A stretch of 64,000 nucleotides of DNA, taken from contig JACVTC010000194.1 of assembly GCA_016946835.1 (NCBI GenBank), positions 75,001 through 139,000 of the forward strand, in the 5' to 3' direction. The position numbers were made by a program, and so were the translations under genes. Numbering within the stretch: position 1 is the stretch's first letter; the number at the start of each line of letters is the position of its first letter. The notes under the pieces were generated by a model that had not been told where the DNA came from, ran no database searches, and saw only the letters and a list, made by a program, of their open reading frames with translations. This DNA is from Neocallimastix lanati (nom. inval.). Lineage: Eukaryota; Neocallimastigomycota; Neocallimastigomycetes; Neocallimastigales; Neocallimastigaceae. Of the stretch, positions 1-12,300 are shown piece after piece.

Positions 1-1224
1 TGGATGTTTACGATCAACCTTCTTACCGTTACGAGAAGTATCAGAAACAAAGTAAACGGATTCAATACCGGCAGCCTTGAAGTCCTTGTGCATAGCTTGT
101 AAGTATCTCTTTTCATCTGGACATGGGTTCCATTCAGTGTCTGGTCCACGAGAAAGCGTTGGATCTTCCCATGGAGTGTAGTTAGAAACATTATCAGTGA
201 ATCCACGAACCTTACCTGGGGAACCGGAACTGATAACCTTAGCATAAACCTTACCAGCCTTTTCACGGTTATCATCCCAACCTAACCAGAAGGCGTGACC
301 TATATCAAGGTACATAGCAACATGTGGGAGAACACCAAACTTCTTAATTAAGTAGGCATGTCCTTCAAGATAGTACTTTTCAGAATCAGCACAAGCTGGA
401 GTAGATTCAAGATTAGTAACTAAGTTAGCAAGTGAATCTGGTTCAACAATGAGAACAACTGGTTGAGATTTGTAAGTCTTTAAGTGACCTTCAATAACAT
501 CAATGTAGTCAGACTTGTAACGAGCTAAGTCACCATCATTGGCAAGAAGTTCACCATTAGAGGCAAGAGCGTGACAATCACGACCTGGTAAATCATAAAC
601 AACAAAAACGGTTAAAACCTTCTTACTTCCAGTTTGTTGAGCAAGAGCACCCTTTAAGTTAGTTTCTAACCAACTTTGCATATTCTTAATGGTATCTAAC
701 CAGATAGCGTTTGAGTAGGTCTTCATCTTTTCAGCCTTAGCAATAAGAGAAGAATCACTCATTTGAGCAATGGCACCATCAACTTCAGCAGTATAGTATG
801 GGTTAATGAAGAATTCAACACCAGAGAATGGATTACCATTGTGAGTGTATTGTTCACCTGGAGTAACATTAATATCTTCGTTACTACCACCAGTAGAACT
901 ACCAGCAGAATCTGATGAAATACCACACCAATCACCATTTTCAACACCCCACTTTCCTGAATCATCAGTGTAAGCAACTTGAGTTGTTGATTTACAACAT
1001 GGATAACCTTGAGAAAGAGACCAACAAGTAGCTGAAGATGGAGATTCCTTTGGAATACCACACCAGTCACCATTTTCAACACCCCATTTACCATCATTAT
1101 CAGTATACCAAACTTCAGCACTGGAGGATGAACAACATGGATAACCTAAGCTGGAAGACCAACAGGCAGCAGAAGCCTTAACAGCGAGAGCAGCAATAGC
1201 AGCAATAGCAAGAGATGCCTTCAT
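1..1224 (-). CDS. GH6 cellulase with two N-terminal fungal dockerins, copy 1 (3' end outside window)
   Basis: Secreted cellobiohydrolase-type enzyme that cleaves beta-1,4-glucan and should dock onto the fungal cellulosome scaffold. The ATG is at 1222-1224 and 408 codons are visible; the reading stops after DRKHP at the window edge, so about 84 C-terminal residues are missing, and this is not a biological truncation. Residues 1-19 are a signal peptide. Two dockerins follow (Cys 21, 30, 31, 55 and 67, 76, 77, 100), each ending in [11 protein letters not shown] Ser/Gly linker at about 101-125 leads into the GH6 domain. The GH6 signatures VYDLPGRDC (Asp216) and LIVEPDSLA (Asp263, the general acid by family knowledge) are intact. 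No intron is seen. The protein is nearly identical to copy 2 (for example IAAIA for ITAIA in the signal peptide), although the flanking DNA of the two is unalike. Codon use is far richer in C and G than the surroundings. Confidence 0.96.
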   Translation of the reverse strand, partial: MKASLAIAAIAALAVKASAACWSSSLGYPCCSSSSAEVWYTDNDGKWGVENGDWCGIPKESPSSATCWSLSQGYPCCKSTTQVAYTDDSGKWGVENGDWCGISSDSAGSSTGGSNEDINVTPGEQYTHNGNPFSGVEFFINPYYTAEVDGAIAQMSDSSLIAKAEKMKTYSNAIWLDTIKNMQSWLETNLKGALAQQTGSKKVLTVFVVYDLPGRDCHALASNGELLANDGDLARYKSDYIDVIEGHLKTYKSQPVVLIVEPDSLANLVTNLESTPACADSEKYYLEGHAYLIKKFGVLPHVAMYLDIGHAFWLGWDDNREKAGKVYAKVISSGSPGKVRGFTDNVSNYTPWEDPTLSRGPDTEWNPCPDEKRYLQAMHKDFKAAGIESVYFVSDTSRNGKKVDRKHP

Positions 1225-1229
1225 TTTGA

Positions 1230-1260
<31 letters not shown>

Positions 1261-1400
1261 ATTTTTTTCAATAAAATTTAATAAATATATATATATATAT
1301 ATATATAAAGAATAAAAGAATTATAAAAAATAAATTTTTAAAATAAAAAATTATTTAATTTTTATGTGACTTGCACTATTAAATAGTTTCTTTATTATTA

Positions 1401-1499
1401 TTTTCTTCCAGAGAAAATTATTATAGTTAAAATACTATTGTTAATTAATGAATATTGAAATAATTATTATTCCAAGGAAATTTTTTTCTCTTTTTATAT
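1401..1499 (-). promoter_or_regulatory. Core promoter and leader of GH6 copy 1: TATA-like box and palindrome
   Basis: On the + strand CTTTTTATAT (1490-1499) is the complement of a TATA-like box. 73 bp downstream in the gene's direction lies TTTTCTTCCAGAGAAAA (1401-1417), whose 7-bp arms ATTTTCT/AGAAAAT flank a 5-nt loop. The palindrome is 177 bp before the ATG, the longest spacing of the six genes, because a long T run (from about 1237) and an AT repeat lie between. Confidence 0.6.
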
Positions 1500-2377
1500 T
1501 CAAAAGAAAATAATAAATTCTTTTAATTATAAATTTTATTATTATTATTATTATTATTATTTTTTTTTTTTAAAAAAAAAAAAGATAATAAACTATAATT
1601 AATGATTTAATATAATTTTTAATATATCAATATATATTAATTTTACATCATTTTATTTTGATAATCGAATATAATAAAAACAAAGCAAAACAAAACAAAA
1701 TAAAACAAAGCAAAAAATAAAAAAATAAAAATAAATAAAAATAAATAATATAATATAGATATATATTTTTTTATATATATTTTATTATTTTAATATAAAT
1801 TTTTCGTGTTTTTTTTTTTTTTTTTTTTTGTTTAATTGGAAATCATATTGTTATCTAAATATTTCATATAAATAAAGTTTTTGATTTGCACAGAAAAGTT
1901 TTAATTTTACTTTAAAAAAAAAAATTTAAAACATAATAAATACCATTTATTTTAATATTCTAAATAATTTTAAAATAAATTATTAAAATATAAATATCAG
2001 ATATTATTTTTATTATTATTTTATTTTAGTTATTAAAGATCAAAAATTTTATATTAAAATTTTATTTATTTATTTATTTATTTTTAGATGATAATTATAA
2101 TATAATGTTTTGGTTGTACAATAGCTTTTAAAGACAAATCCAACTAAAATTAATATTAAATTATGAAACAAAATTAATTTTATTTATTATATTTATTTTA
2201 TTTATTTAATTTTTTTTATTTTATTTTTTTTATTATTATTATTTTTTTTTAATGTTTATTGTCTTTCATTTTAGATAAATTATTTTTTTTTTTTTTACTA
2301 TAGGTAAATAAATTATTTCTGAACTTAAAAATTAAACCAAGATATATTATAATAATTAGAATATATATAAAATTTAA

Positions 2378-2408
<31 letters not shown>

Positions 2409-2765
2409 TTTTAAAGATTAATTAATTTTAAAAATTTATTTACTAACTAGTTTTTATTTTTTTATTAATTTGCATATTTATATTTATATTAAAGATGAAA
2501 TATAAAAAAAAAAAAATAATAAAATGTTTTAAATAAATAAATAAATAAAAAAAAAAAAAATGTGTCATACCTAAATGATTTAAATTCTAATTTGTGCACC
2601 CCAATCTTTAAATCCAAAAGTTAAGAAAAAAAAAAAAAAAAAGTTCAAAGCCATTATATAATTTTTAAAATGTTTGAGGATTATTATTGTTAACATAAAC
2701 TTTAATAATTATAAAATCCATATATTTAACATAAACCTAATAAAAAGAAAAAAGAAAGAAAAAAA

Positions 2766-2797
<32 letters not shown>

Positions 2798-3098
2798 CTG
2801 TAAAAAGATAAGGATAAAAATATAAAGTACAAAGTAAAAAAATAAAAAAGCTTATTTATATTATTAATTTTATCATCTTATAATTTTAGAAATAATAATT
2901 TTCAATAAATATTATTATTTTTTGTCGATTTATTTTTTTTAGATAATATATAATAAAATATCATCAAATTAATAATTAATTATTTTTGAAAAAAAAAAAA
3001 AAAAAAAGATTAAAAAAATTATCTTTTTAATTGAGAAAGATATATATTTATATAATAATGTTAATTTTTTTTTTTTAATTGAATAAATAATATAAAAA

Positions 3099-3129
<31 letters not shown>

Positions 3130-3142
3130 CATTTTTTTTTTT

Positions 3143-3269
3143 ACCTATTATTTCAATATAATAAGGAATAAAGTAAAAAAAAATTTTTTTACCCATTATT
3201 TCAATATAATAAGGAATAAAGTAAAAAAAATTTTTTTACCCATTATTTCAATATAATAAGGAATAAAGT
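3143..3269. repeat. Tandem repeat, three units of about 48 bp
   Basis: Units begin at 3143, 3191 and 3238. Each contains ATTATTTCAATATAATAAGG followed by AATAAAGT and an A/T run. Units 2 and 3 are almost identical; unit 1 has ACCTATT where the others have ACCCATT. Confidence 0.85.
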
Positions 3270-3973
3270 AAAAAAAAAAAAAAAAAAAAAATTCCGTATT
3301 AATAATTTAATAGGTGATCTGCGAATATTTATTTATTTTAATAATTTAATTTAAAACGCCGTAACCAATAATTTAAATATAATTAAATTAATTAGACTCA
3401 TAAAAAATTAAAATATTTAAAATTGAAGATGTACTTACTATATATTTATATAGTAATTGTGTCGTATCTTCAATTGTTTATTTTTATTTTTTAATTTAAT
3501 TATTAATTTATTAAATTATTAGTTTAAAACTTTTAAAAAAAAAAAAAAAGTATTATATTTTTTGTTTTAATATAGTAATTAGTATTTTTGAAATTTCTAA
3601 AATGATTATTATAAATTATTATACTTTTAATATTTAACATTTTTTTTTTTTTTATAATTAGAGATTATTTTTAACAAATAAATAATTAATAATTATAAAA
3701 TTATGTATTAATAAATATAGTATAATTATGATAAAAATTATTATTAAAGTCTTTAATATATAGATCTTTTCTTTTTTATTATAATATTTATATTATTTTA
3801 ATATATATAAAATATATTTTATAAAAAAAAAAAAAAACTTCAATGCATCCTATAATTAATTTTTTATGTACTTATTACAATGGAAAATAATTACATTAAA
3901 AATTCTGATTAAAAATAAAAATAGTTCATTTAAAAAATTAAAATATCCCTTATTAAGTTGGAATAAAATTTTT

Positions 3974-4014
<41 letters not shown>

Positions 4015-4524
4015 CTAAAATATTAAAATTTAAAATTTATAAACTAATATCAATAAAAACTAAAAAAAAACAAAAATTTCCTCTAAATTTTAGAATAGTT
4101 TTTGATTGATATTTTTTTAATTAATTTTATATTCATATTAGAAGATAATGAATTTTATCAATATTATTATTATATTATTATTATTATTATTATAAATATT
4201 TCTTATAAATCTATTTGAGTATATTTAAATATAAAACTTAACTTTTAATATAATACAATGTTTAAAAATATGTATGTACTATAAAAATGACTAAATTAAT
4301 TTATTTAAAATTGTTATTATTATTTCATTAACTATATATAAAAACATATAACATATAAATAAAGTGAAAAAAAAAAATAAAGTAATTTATATTTAAATAA
4401 AGTAGAAAAGTTAAATTACAAATAAAAAAAAAGATAATAATTGCTATTTTATAAATAATACTTTTTTTCAAATTAATAATTTAAGAGAAATTATAGAAAT
4501 AAAATTATCAAATGCTATATTTTT

Positions 4525-4975
4525 TTAAAAATGATAATTTTATTTTTTTATTTTTTTATTTTTTAAAATGATAGTTTTTTTTTTTTTTTTATTCTTTATT
4601 TTTTTTTTATTTATTTTTTTTTTATTTTTTAAGATGATAATTTTATTTTTTTTATTTTTTAAAATAATAAATTTACTTTTTTATCTTTTTATTTTTTTTA
4701 TTTTTTAAAATGATAAATTTATTTTTTATTTTTTATTTTTTTTTTATTTTTTAAAATGATAATTTTATTTTTTTTTTTTATTTTTTAAGATGATAGTTTT
4801 TTTTTTTTTTTTTTTATTTTTAATTTTTTTTTATTTTTTAAGATGATAATTTTATTTTTTTTTATTTTTTATTTTTTTATTTTTTTCATTTTTTAAAATG
4901 ATAATTTTATTTTTTTTCTATTTTTTAAAATAATAATTTAATTTTTTTATTTTTTATTTTTTTTTTTTAAAAAAT
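4525..4975. repeat. Degenerate minisatellite of about nine units
   Basis: A core close to TTTTTTAARATGATARTTTT recurs roughly every 35-60 bp, separated by runs of T with single As. This gives a long strand-asymmetric T-rich tract. Confidence 0.7.
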
Positions 4976-5589
4976 TTAAAAATCTAAATTATATATATAA
5001 AGGAATTTTGAGAGAGATGGTTACTGTTTAAAAATTAGGTATTACGATTTTATTAATAAATGTGTTACAAATCTATAAATAGTATTATCTTCTTTGATAC
5101 AAATTTGTATTAATATTTATTTATGTTATTATATCTGAATTTTCATTTTCATTTTCATTTTCATTTTATTTTTATTTTTAATTTAAAAAATTTGTATCAA
5201 AAAATTTCTTTTAATTTAAAAAGTCTTGCCTAATTGAAATAAAAATAATTTTATTATATTTGTATAGGAGTATATATTATTTTATTTTATTATTTTTTTT
5301 TTATTTATATATATAAAAATAAATATTTAGCATAATATAATATAAAAATATTTATTGTAAAAGTTTATTTAAAGTGTTATATTGGTAGTTTAATACACTT
5401 AATTAAAATCATTAGTACTTTTTAGAGCTATTGAGAGCTTCTTATCATTATAGTAAATAGAGGAAATGCATATTTATTTTGAAATACTTTTTTTATAATT
5501 GTGGTGTATCATCAACATCTGTTAATAATATTTTCCTGGGTACTTTACATTTTTTTTTTTTTTTAAACTATCCCTTGTAAGTCTTGATC

Positions 5590-5720
5590 ATATTATCCAA
5601 GCCACAAAAGACAACTAATATCAGACAGACTTTATAGCGGGTGTATCAGGATGACCACCTAAAATGCTCCCATGCCATATCAATTTCGGCGTCTACGCTC
5701 TCAGTGACGATTACAAAACC
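5590..5720 (-). pseudogene. LINE (non-LTR retrotransposon) 3'-end relic
   Basis: A locally GC-richer stretch. Positions 5650-5710 align by eye with the 3' coding end of the LINE at 37860-37915: both carry CCATGCC-TATCA-TTTCG followed by GTC-ACGCTCT and an ACG step. The same ACGCTCTTGG-type block appears in the LINEs at 46310 and 53440. The frame is broken and only the extreme C-terminus is represented. Confidence 0.55.
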
Positions 5721-5826
5721 ACAAGATTTGGAAATGTTGAATAAGGCAAGCCACAATCATATACACTATAATATTATTATTTATCTACTACATAACCTTT
5801 TCCCAAATTAGGAAATGGAGGGTGGT

Positions 5827-5880
5827 GCATTTCGGAATGTGGCTTTAAATTATTCATAAATTTTCATTTCTGAACGTGGA
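5827..5880. repeat. One arm of the TGCATTTCG MITE-like family
   Basis: GGAGGGTGGTGCATTTCGGA, followed by a second diverged sub-repeat (CATTTCTGAACG), resembles the left terminus of the complete element at 35968-36236. No matching inverted right arm was found nearby, so this is a partial or decayed copy. Confidence 0.5.
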
Positions 5881-6277
5881 AAATAAAATTTATTATAGAA
5901 TAAATAGAATTTTTTAATAATGCATTAATGCATTATTAAATTTATTACTGTTTAAATAATAAAAACTTTTAATTAAAAAATAAAAATTAGTTTTAAAAGT
6001 TTTCATAAGTATTTTCATTAAAATTCTAAAATAAAATAATAATTAGCAAATTATTATTTTATTTTAGAATTTTAAAATATTTATTTATTTATTTGCTAAT
6101 AAATAAATAAATAAATAAAAACAATTTTAAAGACTGTATAATCTAAACTTTTAAAATATATAACAAATAGTTTTTTATTAATATAAACTATACAAAATAT
6201 AAAGTTTTATTTGAATTTATTTCATTTTATTTTATTTTATTTTTTTTTTTTTGTAATTATTAATTTTAAAATTGCGA

Positions 6278-7351
6278 ATGAAAAGAATAAAATTCATTAA
6301 TGACTATAATTATAATGATGTTTATGCTGACATCACATTATATGTAAATGCAATTGATAAAAAAGATATCAATGAAATAAAAAAATTAAGTAATCAAGCT
6401 ATTATTGAAAATAGTTCCTTTAGTAAAAATAACAAAAAAGATATTTTATATGAAATGTATGATAAAAAGTTACTGACTATTGAGAGATTGAAATTTATTG
6501 TTTACAGATGTACAAAATATATAACAATATCCTCTCTTCTAATGAAAAGATTAATAAAAGAGGATAATATTCAATTATTGAATATTTTATTTAAAACTTT
6601 TAAATTTTTTGATAATGAATTTATAATAAATATTTTACTTATTCATTATAAAAATAAACAACCAATATCAAAATCAGATTTAAAAAAAAAACTTTCTATA
6701 TATAGATTTGGTAAAAAAAAACATAATTCATATTATGATTCTGTTATTATTTATTTAAACAAAGCATGTGAAAATGGAAATGAAACTATGGTCAAGTATT
6801 TAGTGGAACACAGTATTGATATAAATAATAAAGGTAAAAATGGTAAAACACCATTATTTTATGGATGTAAAAATGGAAATGAAAATATATTAAGATATTT
6901 AGTGAAACATGGTGCAGATATAAATAAAGAATATGATTATGGTAAAACACCATTATTTGATGCATGTAGAAGTGGAAATGAAAATATAGTCAAGTATTTA
7001 GTAGAACATGAAGCAGATATAAATAAAGAAACTGATAATGGTCAAACACCATTGTTTGATGCATGTAGAAAAGAAAATGAAAATATAGTCAAATATTTAG
7101 TAGAACATGGAGCAGATATAAATAAAGAAACTAATAATGGTAAAACACCATTATTTTATGCATGTAGAAAAGAAAATGAAAATATAGTCAAATATTTAGT
7201 AGAACATGAAGCAGATATAAATAAAGAAACTGATAATGGTGAAACACCATTATTTTATGCATGTGAAAGTGGAAATGAGAATATAGTCAAATATTTAGTG
7301 GAACATGGGGCAGATATAAATAAAGAAGACGGATGGGATGAAACATCATAA
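6278..7351 (+). CDS. Ankyrin-repeat protein, 357 aa
   Basis: The start chosen is ATG 6278 (KRIKF); an upstream TTG at 6272 is in frame but is not a plausible fungal start. Residues 1-155 form an N-terminal region rich in Lys, Ile and Asn without a family I recognise; it is shared with the broken paralogue at 8130. Residues about 158-357 are ankyrin repeats of 33 aa, with TPLF at 191, 224, 257, 290 and 323, each followed by a helix pair of the NENIVKYLVEHGADINKE type. The repeats are nearly identical at DNA level, which indicates recent internal expansion. Ankyrin arrays bind other proteins; the partner is unknown. The TAA falls exactly where the next repeat has the Leu codon TTA (ETP-LFD), and AGT repeats follow, so the gene may have been shortened by a nonsense change. 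No signal peptide or membrane segment is seen. Confidence 0.85.
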   Translation: MKRIKFINDYNYNDVYADITLYVNAIDKKDINEIKKLSNQAIIENSSFSKNNKKDILYEMYDKKLLTIERLKFIVYRCTKYITISSLLMKRLIKEDNIQLLNILFKTFKFFDNEFIINILLIHYKNKQPISKSDLKKKLSIYRFGKKKHNSYYDSVIIYLNKACENGNETMVKYLVEHSIDINNKGKNGKTPLFYGCKNGNENILRYLVKHGADINKEYDYGKTPLFDACRSGNENIVKYLVEHEADINKETDNGQTPLFDACRKENENIVKYLVEHGADINKETNNGKTPLFYACRKENENIVKYLVEHEADINKETDNGETPLFYACESGNENIVKYLVEHGADINKEDGWDETS

Positions 7352-7530
7352 TTTGATAGTAGTAGTAGTAGTAGTCTTATTGACTTTATAACTGATGAAA
7401 ATTAATTAATTTAATAATTTTCATCAAAAAAAAATAAAAATAAAAAAATAAAAATAATAAAAATAATAAAAAAAGAAAAATAAAAAATATAAAATATAAA
7501 ATATTTTATTTTATATTTTATATTTTTTAA

Positions 7531-7561
<31 letters not shown>

Positions 7562-8129
7562 CCGTATCTTTAAAATATTTATACTTATCTTCTTATAATT
7601 TTTAATTATAACAACCTCAATTTTATCATAAATAATTATTATTATTATTATTTTTTTTTTTAATTTTTCTTCTTAATTTTTTTTTTTTTTTTCAAGAATA
7701 TATATATTATAAATTAAGTAATAAAATATAAAAAATTTTTAAAAATTTATTAGTTTTATAATATTTAATGAAATAATTATATTTATAAAATAAATATTCA
7801 TTTTAATTATTATTTTATTTTAATTATTGTTTTCTTTAAATAATTAATTATTTTTTTTATTTAAAAAAATAAAAAATAAAAATTAGTTATAGAAGTTTTC
7901 ATATATACTATCATTAAAACTCTAAAATTACTTTTTTTTTTTTATTGTTTTATTTATAAATAATTAATTATTTTATTCTAAACAATTAAAAAATATAAAA
8001 TTTAAAAATTTAATTTATTTAATTTAATTTAATATCATTTTATTTTATTTTTTTTATTTTTTATTTTTTATTTTTTATTTTATTTTATTTTTTTTTTTTT
8101 TTTTGTAATAATTAATATTAAAATTGTCA
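7352..8129. other. Spacer between ankyrin gene and its truncated paralogue
   Basis: After the ankyrin stop there is an (AGT)n run, then AT-rich DNA. Positions 7864-7930 repeat the sequence found upstream of the ankyrin gene at about 5970-6035. The last bases before both genes also match (TTGTAAT-ATTAAT-TTAAAATTG). Promoter and gene start were therefore duplicated together. Confidence 0.6.
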
Positions 8130-8489
8130 ATGACAAAGATTAATATAAATAATGAAAATGGAAATAATGAGAATGATTATATTAACAATCAATTTGATAA
8201 TTATTTAACTGCAATTGACAATAAAAATATTGATGAATTTAAAATATTAATTACACAGGATATAATTGAAAATAGATTGCTCAATAAAAAATACCAAAAA
8301 GATATTTTATATGAAACGTATGATAAAAAGTTACTTACAATTAAGAGATTGAAATTTGTTGTTTACAGATGTTCAAAATATATAACAATATCTTCTTCAT
8401 TAATAAAAAGATTAATAAAAGAGAATAATATTCAATTATTGAATATTATATTTAAAACACACCGGAAATTAAAAAAAAATAAAAAATAA
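8130..8489 (+). pseudogene. Truncated paralogue of the ankyrin gene (N-terminal region only, 119 codons)
   Basis: Starts at ATG 8130 (TKINI). Residues from about 30 onward match the N-terminal region of the 6278 gene closely, for example KKDILYET, KKLLTI-RLKF-VYRC and LIKENNIQLLNI-FKT. The match stops abruptly at FKT, after which the frame enters a Lys/Asn-coding A-rich run and stops. No ankyrin repeats remain. It is probably a dead or truncated duplicate. A functional short protein cannot be excluded, because the remaining frame is undamaged. Confidence 0.7.
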
Positions 8490-8559
8490 AAAAAAAAAAA
8501 AAAAATAAAAATTATAATAAAATTCATGTTAACATATATATGCTATATTATTTATTTTA

Positions 8560-9068
8560 TTATATCATTTATTTGTTACTAAATTCAGTTTTTATATTTA
8601 TTTCATATCAAAATCTTATTTATTTTATTTTATCATATTATATATTTTTATTTATTTTATTTTATTTTATTTCTATTGATACTTGCAATTTTTATTGTAA
8701 TACACATATTTATTTTATTTTATTTTATTTTATTCAATCTGTACTTCATATTTATATTTCTACTATTTGTTTTATTTTATTTTATTTTATTTTATTTTAT
8801 TTTATTTTATTTTATTTTATTTTATTTTATTTTATTTTATTTTATTTTATTTTATTTTATTTTATTTTATTTTATTTTATTTTATTTTATTTTATTTTAT
8901 TTTATTTTATTCAATCTGTACTTTCTTATGTAATATTCTACTATTTATTTTATTTTATTTTATTTTAGTTTATTTTATTTTATTCAATCTGTACTTCATA
9001 TTTAATGTTCTACTATTTATTTTATTTTATTTTATTCTATTCAATCTGTACTTTATATTTAATATTCT
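8560..9068. repeat. Composite minisatellite with (TTTTA)n expansions
   Basis: A unit containing ATTCAATCTGTACTT, then CATATTTA-T and TTCTACTATTT, then TTTTA pentamers, occurs at about 8730, 8909, 8979 and 9040. The pentamer is expanded to about 140 bp at 8767-8910. The array continues at 15250 on the far side of the copia element. The Phe/Ile/Leu/Tyr frames across it are artefacts of the pentamer. Confidence 0.85.
9064..9068. repeat. Left target-site duplication (ATTCT) of the copia element
   Basis: ATTCT directly abuts the LTR here and again at 15250-15254. A 5-bp duplication is the size expected for Ty1/copia integrase. Confidence 0.85.
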
Positions 9069-9300
9069 TTTTAAGAACAATTTTAAACACCAAATATAAA
9101 AGTTTTAATTTATGTAATCTTTTATTAGTTTTATTTTGAATTTATAATTATCAATAAAAAGATTAAGAAGAGAAATTTTATTTTTAAGAATCATAGAATA
9201 ATTTATATCATTCATGAAACAATACATTAATTTATTCATAACAAATAATTGGTTATATTTAAATTAATAATAAAAATGAATGTTGTTTTTATTTCCAACA
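9069..9300 (-). repeat. 3' LTR of the copia element (232 bp)
   Basis: Reads identically to 15018-15249. In the sense direction it begins TGTTGGAAAT, a standard copia start, but ends in CTTAAAA rather than the usual CA. Confidence 0.92.
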
Positions 9301-9309
9301 TTCCCCCTC
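9301..9309 (-). other. Polypurine tract of the copia element
   Basis: TTCCCCCTC on the + strand is GAGGGGGAA in the element's sense and directly abuts the TGTTGG start of the 3' LTR. This is the expected position for the plus-strand primer of reverse transcription. Confidence 0.88.
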
Positions 9310-9399
9310 AAGTATAACTTTATAAATTTAAATTTTTTTTTTTTTTTTTTTTTATAAAGTTATAATTGAATTGATTGAATCTCTAGAGTATATAAACAA

Positions 9400-12300
9400 T
9401 TAATAATTTAAGTTGTCTATTTTAATTAAAAGAGAGTTTCTAAATTTATCCATTGCAGTATTGTTTAAATATTTTGTAAATCCATCTGCAAGATTGTATT
9501 GTGACTTAACATATTTTAATTTTATTTTTTCATCTTTAATTAATTCTCTTATGTAGTGTACTCTAATATCCATATGCTTTGTCTTGGGGTTGATTGATTG
9601 GTTTTTGGCATTATAAATAGCAGCTTTATTGTCGATATTGATTTCTATATTTTTTATTTTGTATTTCAATTCATTAAGGAGATTCATATACCACATACAA
9701 TGTTTACAACATTCGCTCAGGCTGTAATATTCCGATTCAGCTGTTGAAGTTGAAATACAACGTTGGAGTTTAGAGCACCAACTAGTTGGGGAATTTCCAA
9801 TTAATATAACAAACCCGGTAGTGGATCTTCTAGTTTCTATATCACCTGCATAATCTGCATCAGTAAATACACTTATGTTTGGATTTCTTGAAAAACTTAT
9901 GCCATATTTTATTGTACCTTTTAGGTATTTTATTATTTTCAGAACATTTTGCCAATCTTCTAAATTGGGATCTTTTGACTTTTGGGCAGCTTTTGAGACC
10001 GGGTAGATTATATCAGGACGGGTACATATACTGAGGTAAAGCAGATTTCCTATAGCACTCCTGTATTTCGTTTGGTCTACTTTTATTTTCCTGAGTTCTT
10101 CGTTTTCACTAGGGATCATATTTTTTGTAGGAGTAGCATTATTCATTTCAAATTTTTCTATTATTTCTTTTATGTATCTTGTTTGGTTAATAAAATATCC
10201 TGCTTTGTGTTTTATAAATTTTATTCCTATAATGAAATTTACATTACCTAAATCTTTTATTTTAAATTTATTTTTAATTAATTCTTTAGTTCGTTCTACA
10301 ATTATTCTATTACCTGCAAGTAAAATATCATCAACATAAATAGCAAGTATACATGATAATTTTTTCTTTTTATCAACTTTAAAATATAAACAAGGTTCGC
10401 TTATTAATCTTTTAAATCCAATGATAAGAAGGTATTTGTTGAGCTCTTCATTCCACTCTTTTCCACTTTGTTTTAAGCCATAAATGGCTTTATTTAGTTT
10501 CCAGTAACGTTTTCTATAGTCGGGATGTCCTTTTGGCGGTCTCATATAAACTTCTTCCTTTAATTTAGCATTTAAATAAGCCGCATTAATATCTATTTGT
10601 TGTATGTCAAAATTATTTTGTACGGCAAGAGCTGTGAAGATTCTAATGGAGTCTAATTTTAATGTAGGCGAAAATGTTTCATGATAATCAATTCCTTCTT
10701 GTTGCGTATAGCCTCTTGCTACCAGTCTTGATTTCCTCTTAGTAATTTCTCCTTTAGAATTCTTTTTATATTTGAATACCCATCTGGACGTGATTATATT
10801 TGCACCTTCGGGAACTTTTTCAATGGGTTTAAATACTTTCAACATTTTCATGTTTTCTAGTTCTTCGTTGATAGATATTAACCATTCTTCTTTATCTTTA
10901 AGGTTATAAATATCGTCATAGTTGAAGGGTTCTCGTAAGTCATTACTTAATTTTTGTTTTTTGTATTTTTCATTTTCTGAGAAATTATTTATAAATATTC
11001 TTTTATGATTATAATTTTTGGGTGATGTGATATTTATGTCATTATAAGTATTCTGGTTTATACTGGAAGTATTATTTACACTTTGGATTATTTCTGTCGA
11101 ATTAATGTTTTTATTATTATTGTCATTAGTGTTTTTATTGTAGATTATATTATTGTCTTTATCGTTATTATTGTCATTAATTATATTTGTGTTGTTCATA
11201 ATAGAATTATTTGAGCCATTAATTTGATTTTTGTTTAGTTTGCTTTGGTTTCCTTTGTTATCGTTGATTATTTTTATTAAATTATTGGAGTTTGTATTTC
11301 CAAAATTATTATTAATTAAACTTGTATAAGTGTTATTATTGTAATAACTATTGCTTCCCCAAATTTCATTATGTGGAATAAAATTGGAAATATCGGGATG
11401 GCATAAAGTAGGATAAGAATTACCAGGATTTGATTCGAAAAATTCAACATTTCTTGATAAAATGATTTTGTTATTCGTTACATCAAAAATTTTGTATCCG
11501 CTGGGATTTTCAGAATATCCTATAAATATTCCAGGAGCAGCATTATTGTCAAATTTTGACCTAAATGCTTTAGGTATGAAGAAGAAGACTTTACAGCCGA
11601 AGACTCTAATATTTGAATAATTAACTTTGGTCTTATTTAGAATTTCAAATGGAATTCTATTTTTAATGCCTCTATGGGGTAGACGATTATGAATATAGTT
11701 GGAGGTATTTATTGCATCTTCCCAAAATTGGTGATTTAACATTGAATCGTGTAACATTGCTTTTGCTGAATAAATGAGAGTTTGATTTAGTCGTTCTATT
11801 TTACCATTTTGTTGAGGATTGTACGGAATAATGAATTGATGGTTAATGCCGTAATTGGTGCAAAATTCTTTGAATCTTGAATTAGTAAATTCTGTGCCGT
11901 TATCTGTACGTAAAAATTTTATTCTTGTGTTGTATTGATTTTTCATCTTAGTGAACCAAATTGAGAATGCTGAGAATGTTTCTGATTTATTTTTGAGGAA
12001 CAGGACCCATCCGAATCTAGAATAATCATCAAGAATTGAAAGAAAATATTTGTTACCATAAATGGATTCTGTGATAGGTCCGACTAAATCCATATGTATT
12101 AATTCAAAAATATGATTTGAATTTGTTGTTGGTGATGGGTGAAATGGTTTGTTTCTAAGTTTTGAATGTATACATAATGGACATTTTAAATTAATATCTG
12201 TTTTTAAAAGTTTATGTCTTATAGATTTAATGTCAAAGTGAGCAAAGCGCCTATGCCATAGATTGATTTTGTCTTTTGTTTTCATACTTGCATAATTAAT

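Larger units (their letters stand above)
1500..5580. other. AT-rich intergenic DNA without a recognisable gene
   Basis: About 4 kb of A/T homopolymers and simple repeats. The only long frames are low-complexity ones such as the Phe/Ile-rich frame at 2969-3196, which is made of A/T runs. Two minisatellites (3143-3269 and 4525-4975) and a 37-nt T run (3976-4012) are contained here. I see no splice-like or domain-like coding signal. Confidence 0.6.

Noticed and set aside
759-1121. Minus-strand frame overlapping GH6 copy 1 (also at 23992, 40646, 49956, 57133, 62052)
   Set aside because: Out-of-frame shadow of the dockerin and linker coding region; Leu/Val-rich without domain.
2969-3196. Phe/Lys/Ile-rich 75-codon frame
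   Set aside because: Made of A and T runs plus the first unit of a tandem repeat; no protein features.
8540-9099. Hydrophobic FILFY-repeat proteins
   Set aside because: Pure translation of TTTTA pentamers; the same applies to 52925-53293.
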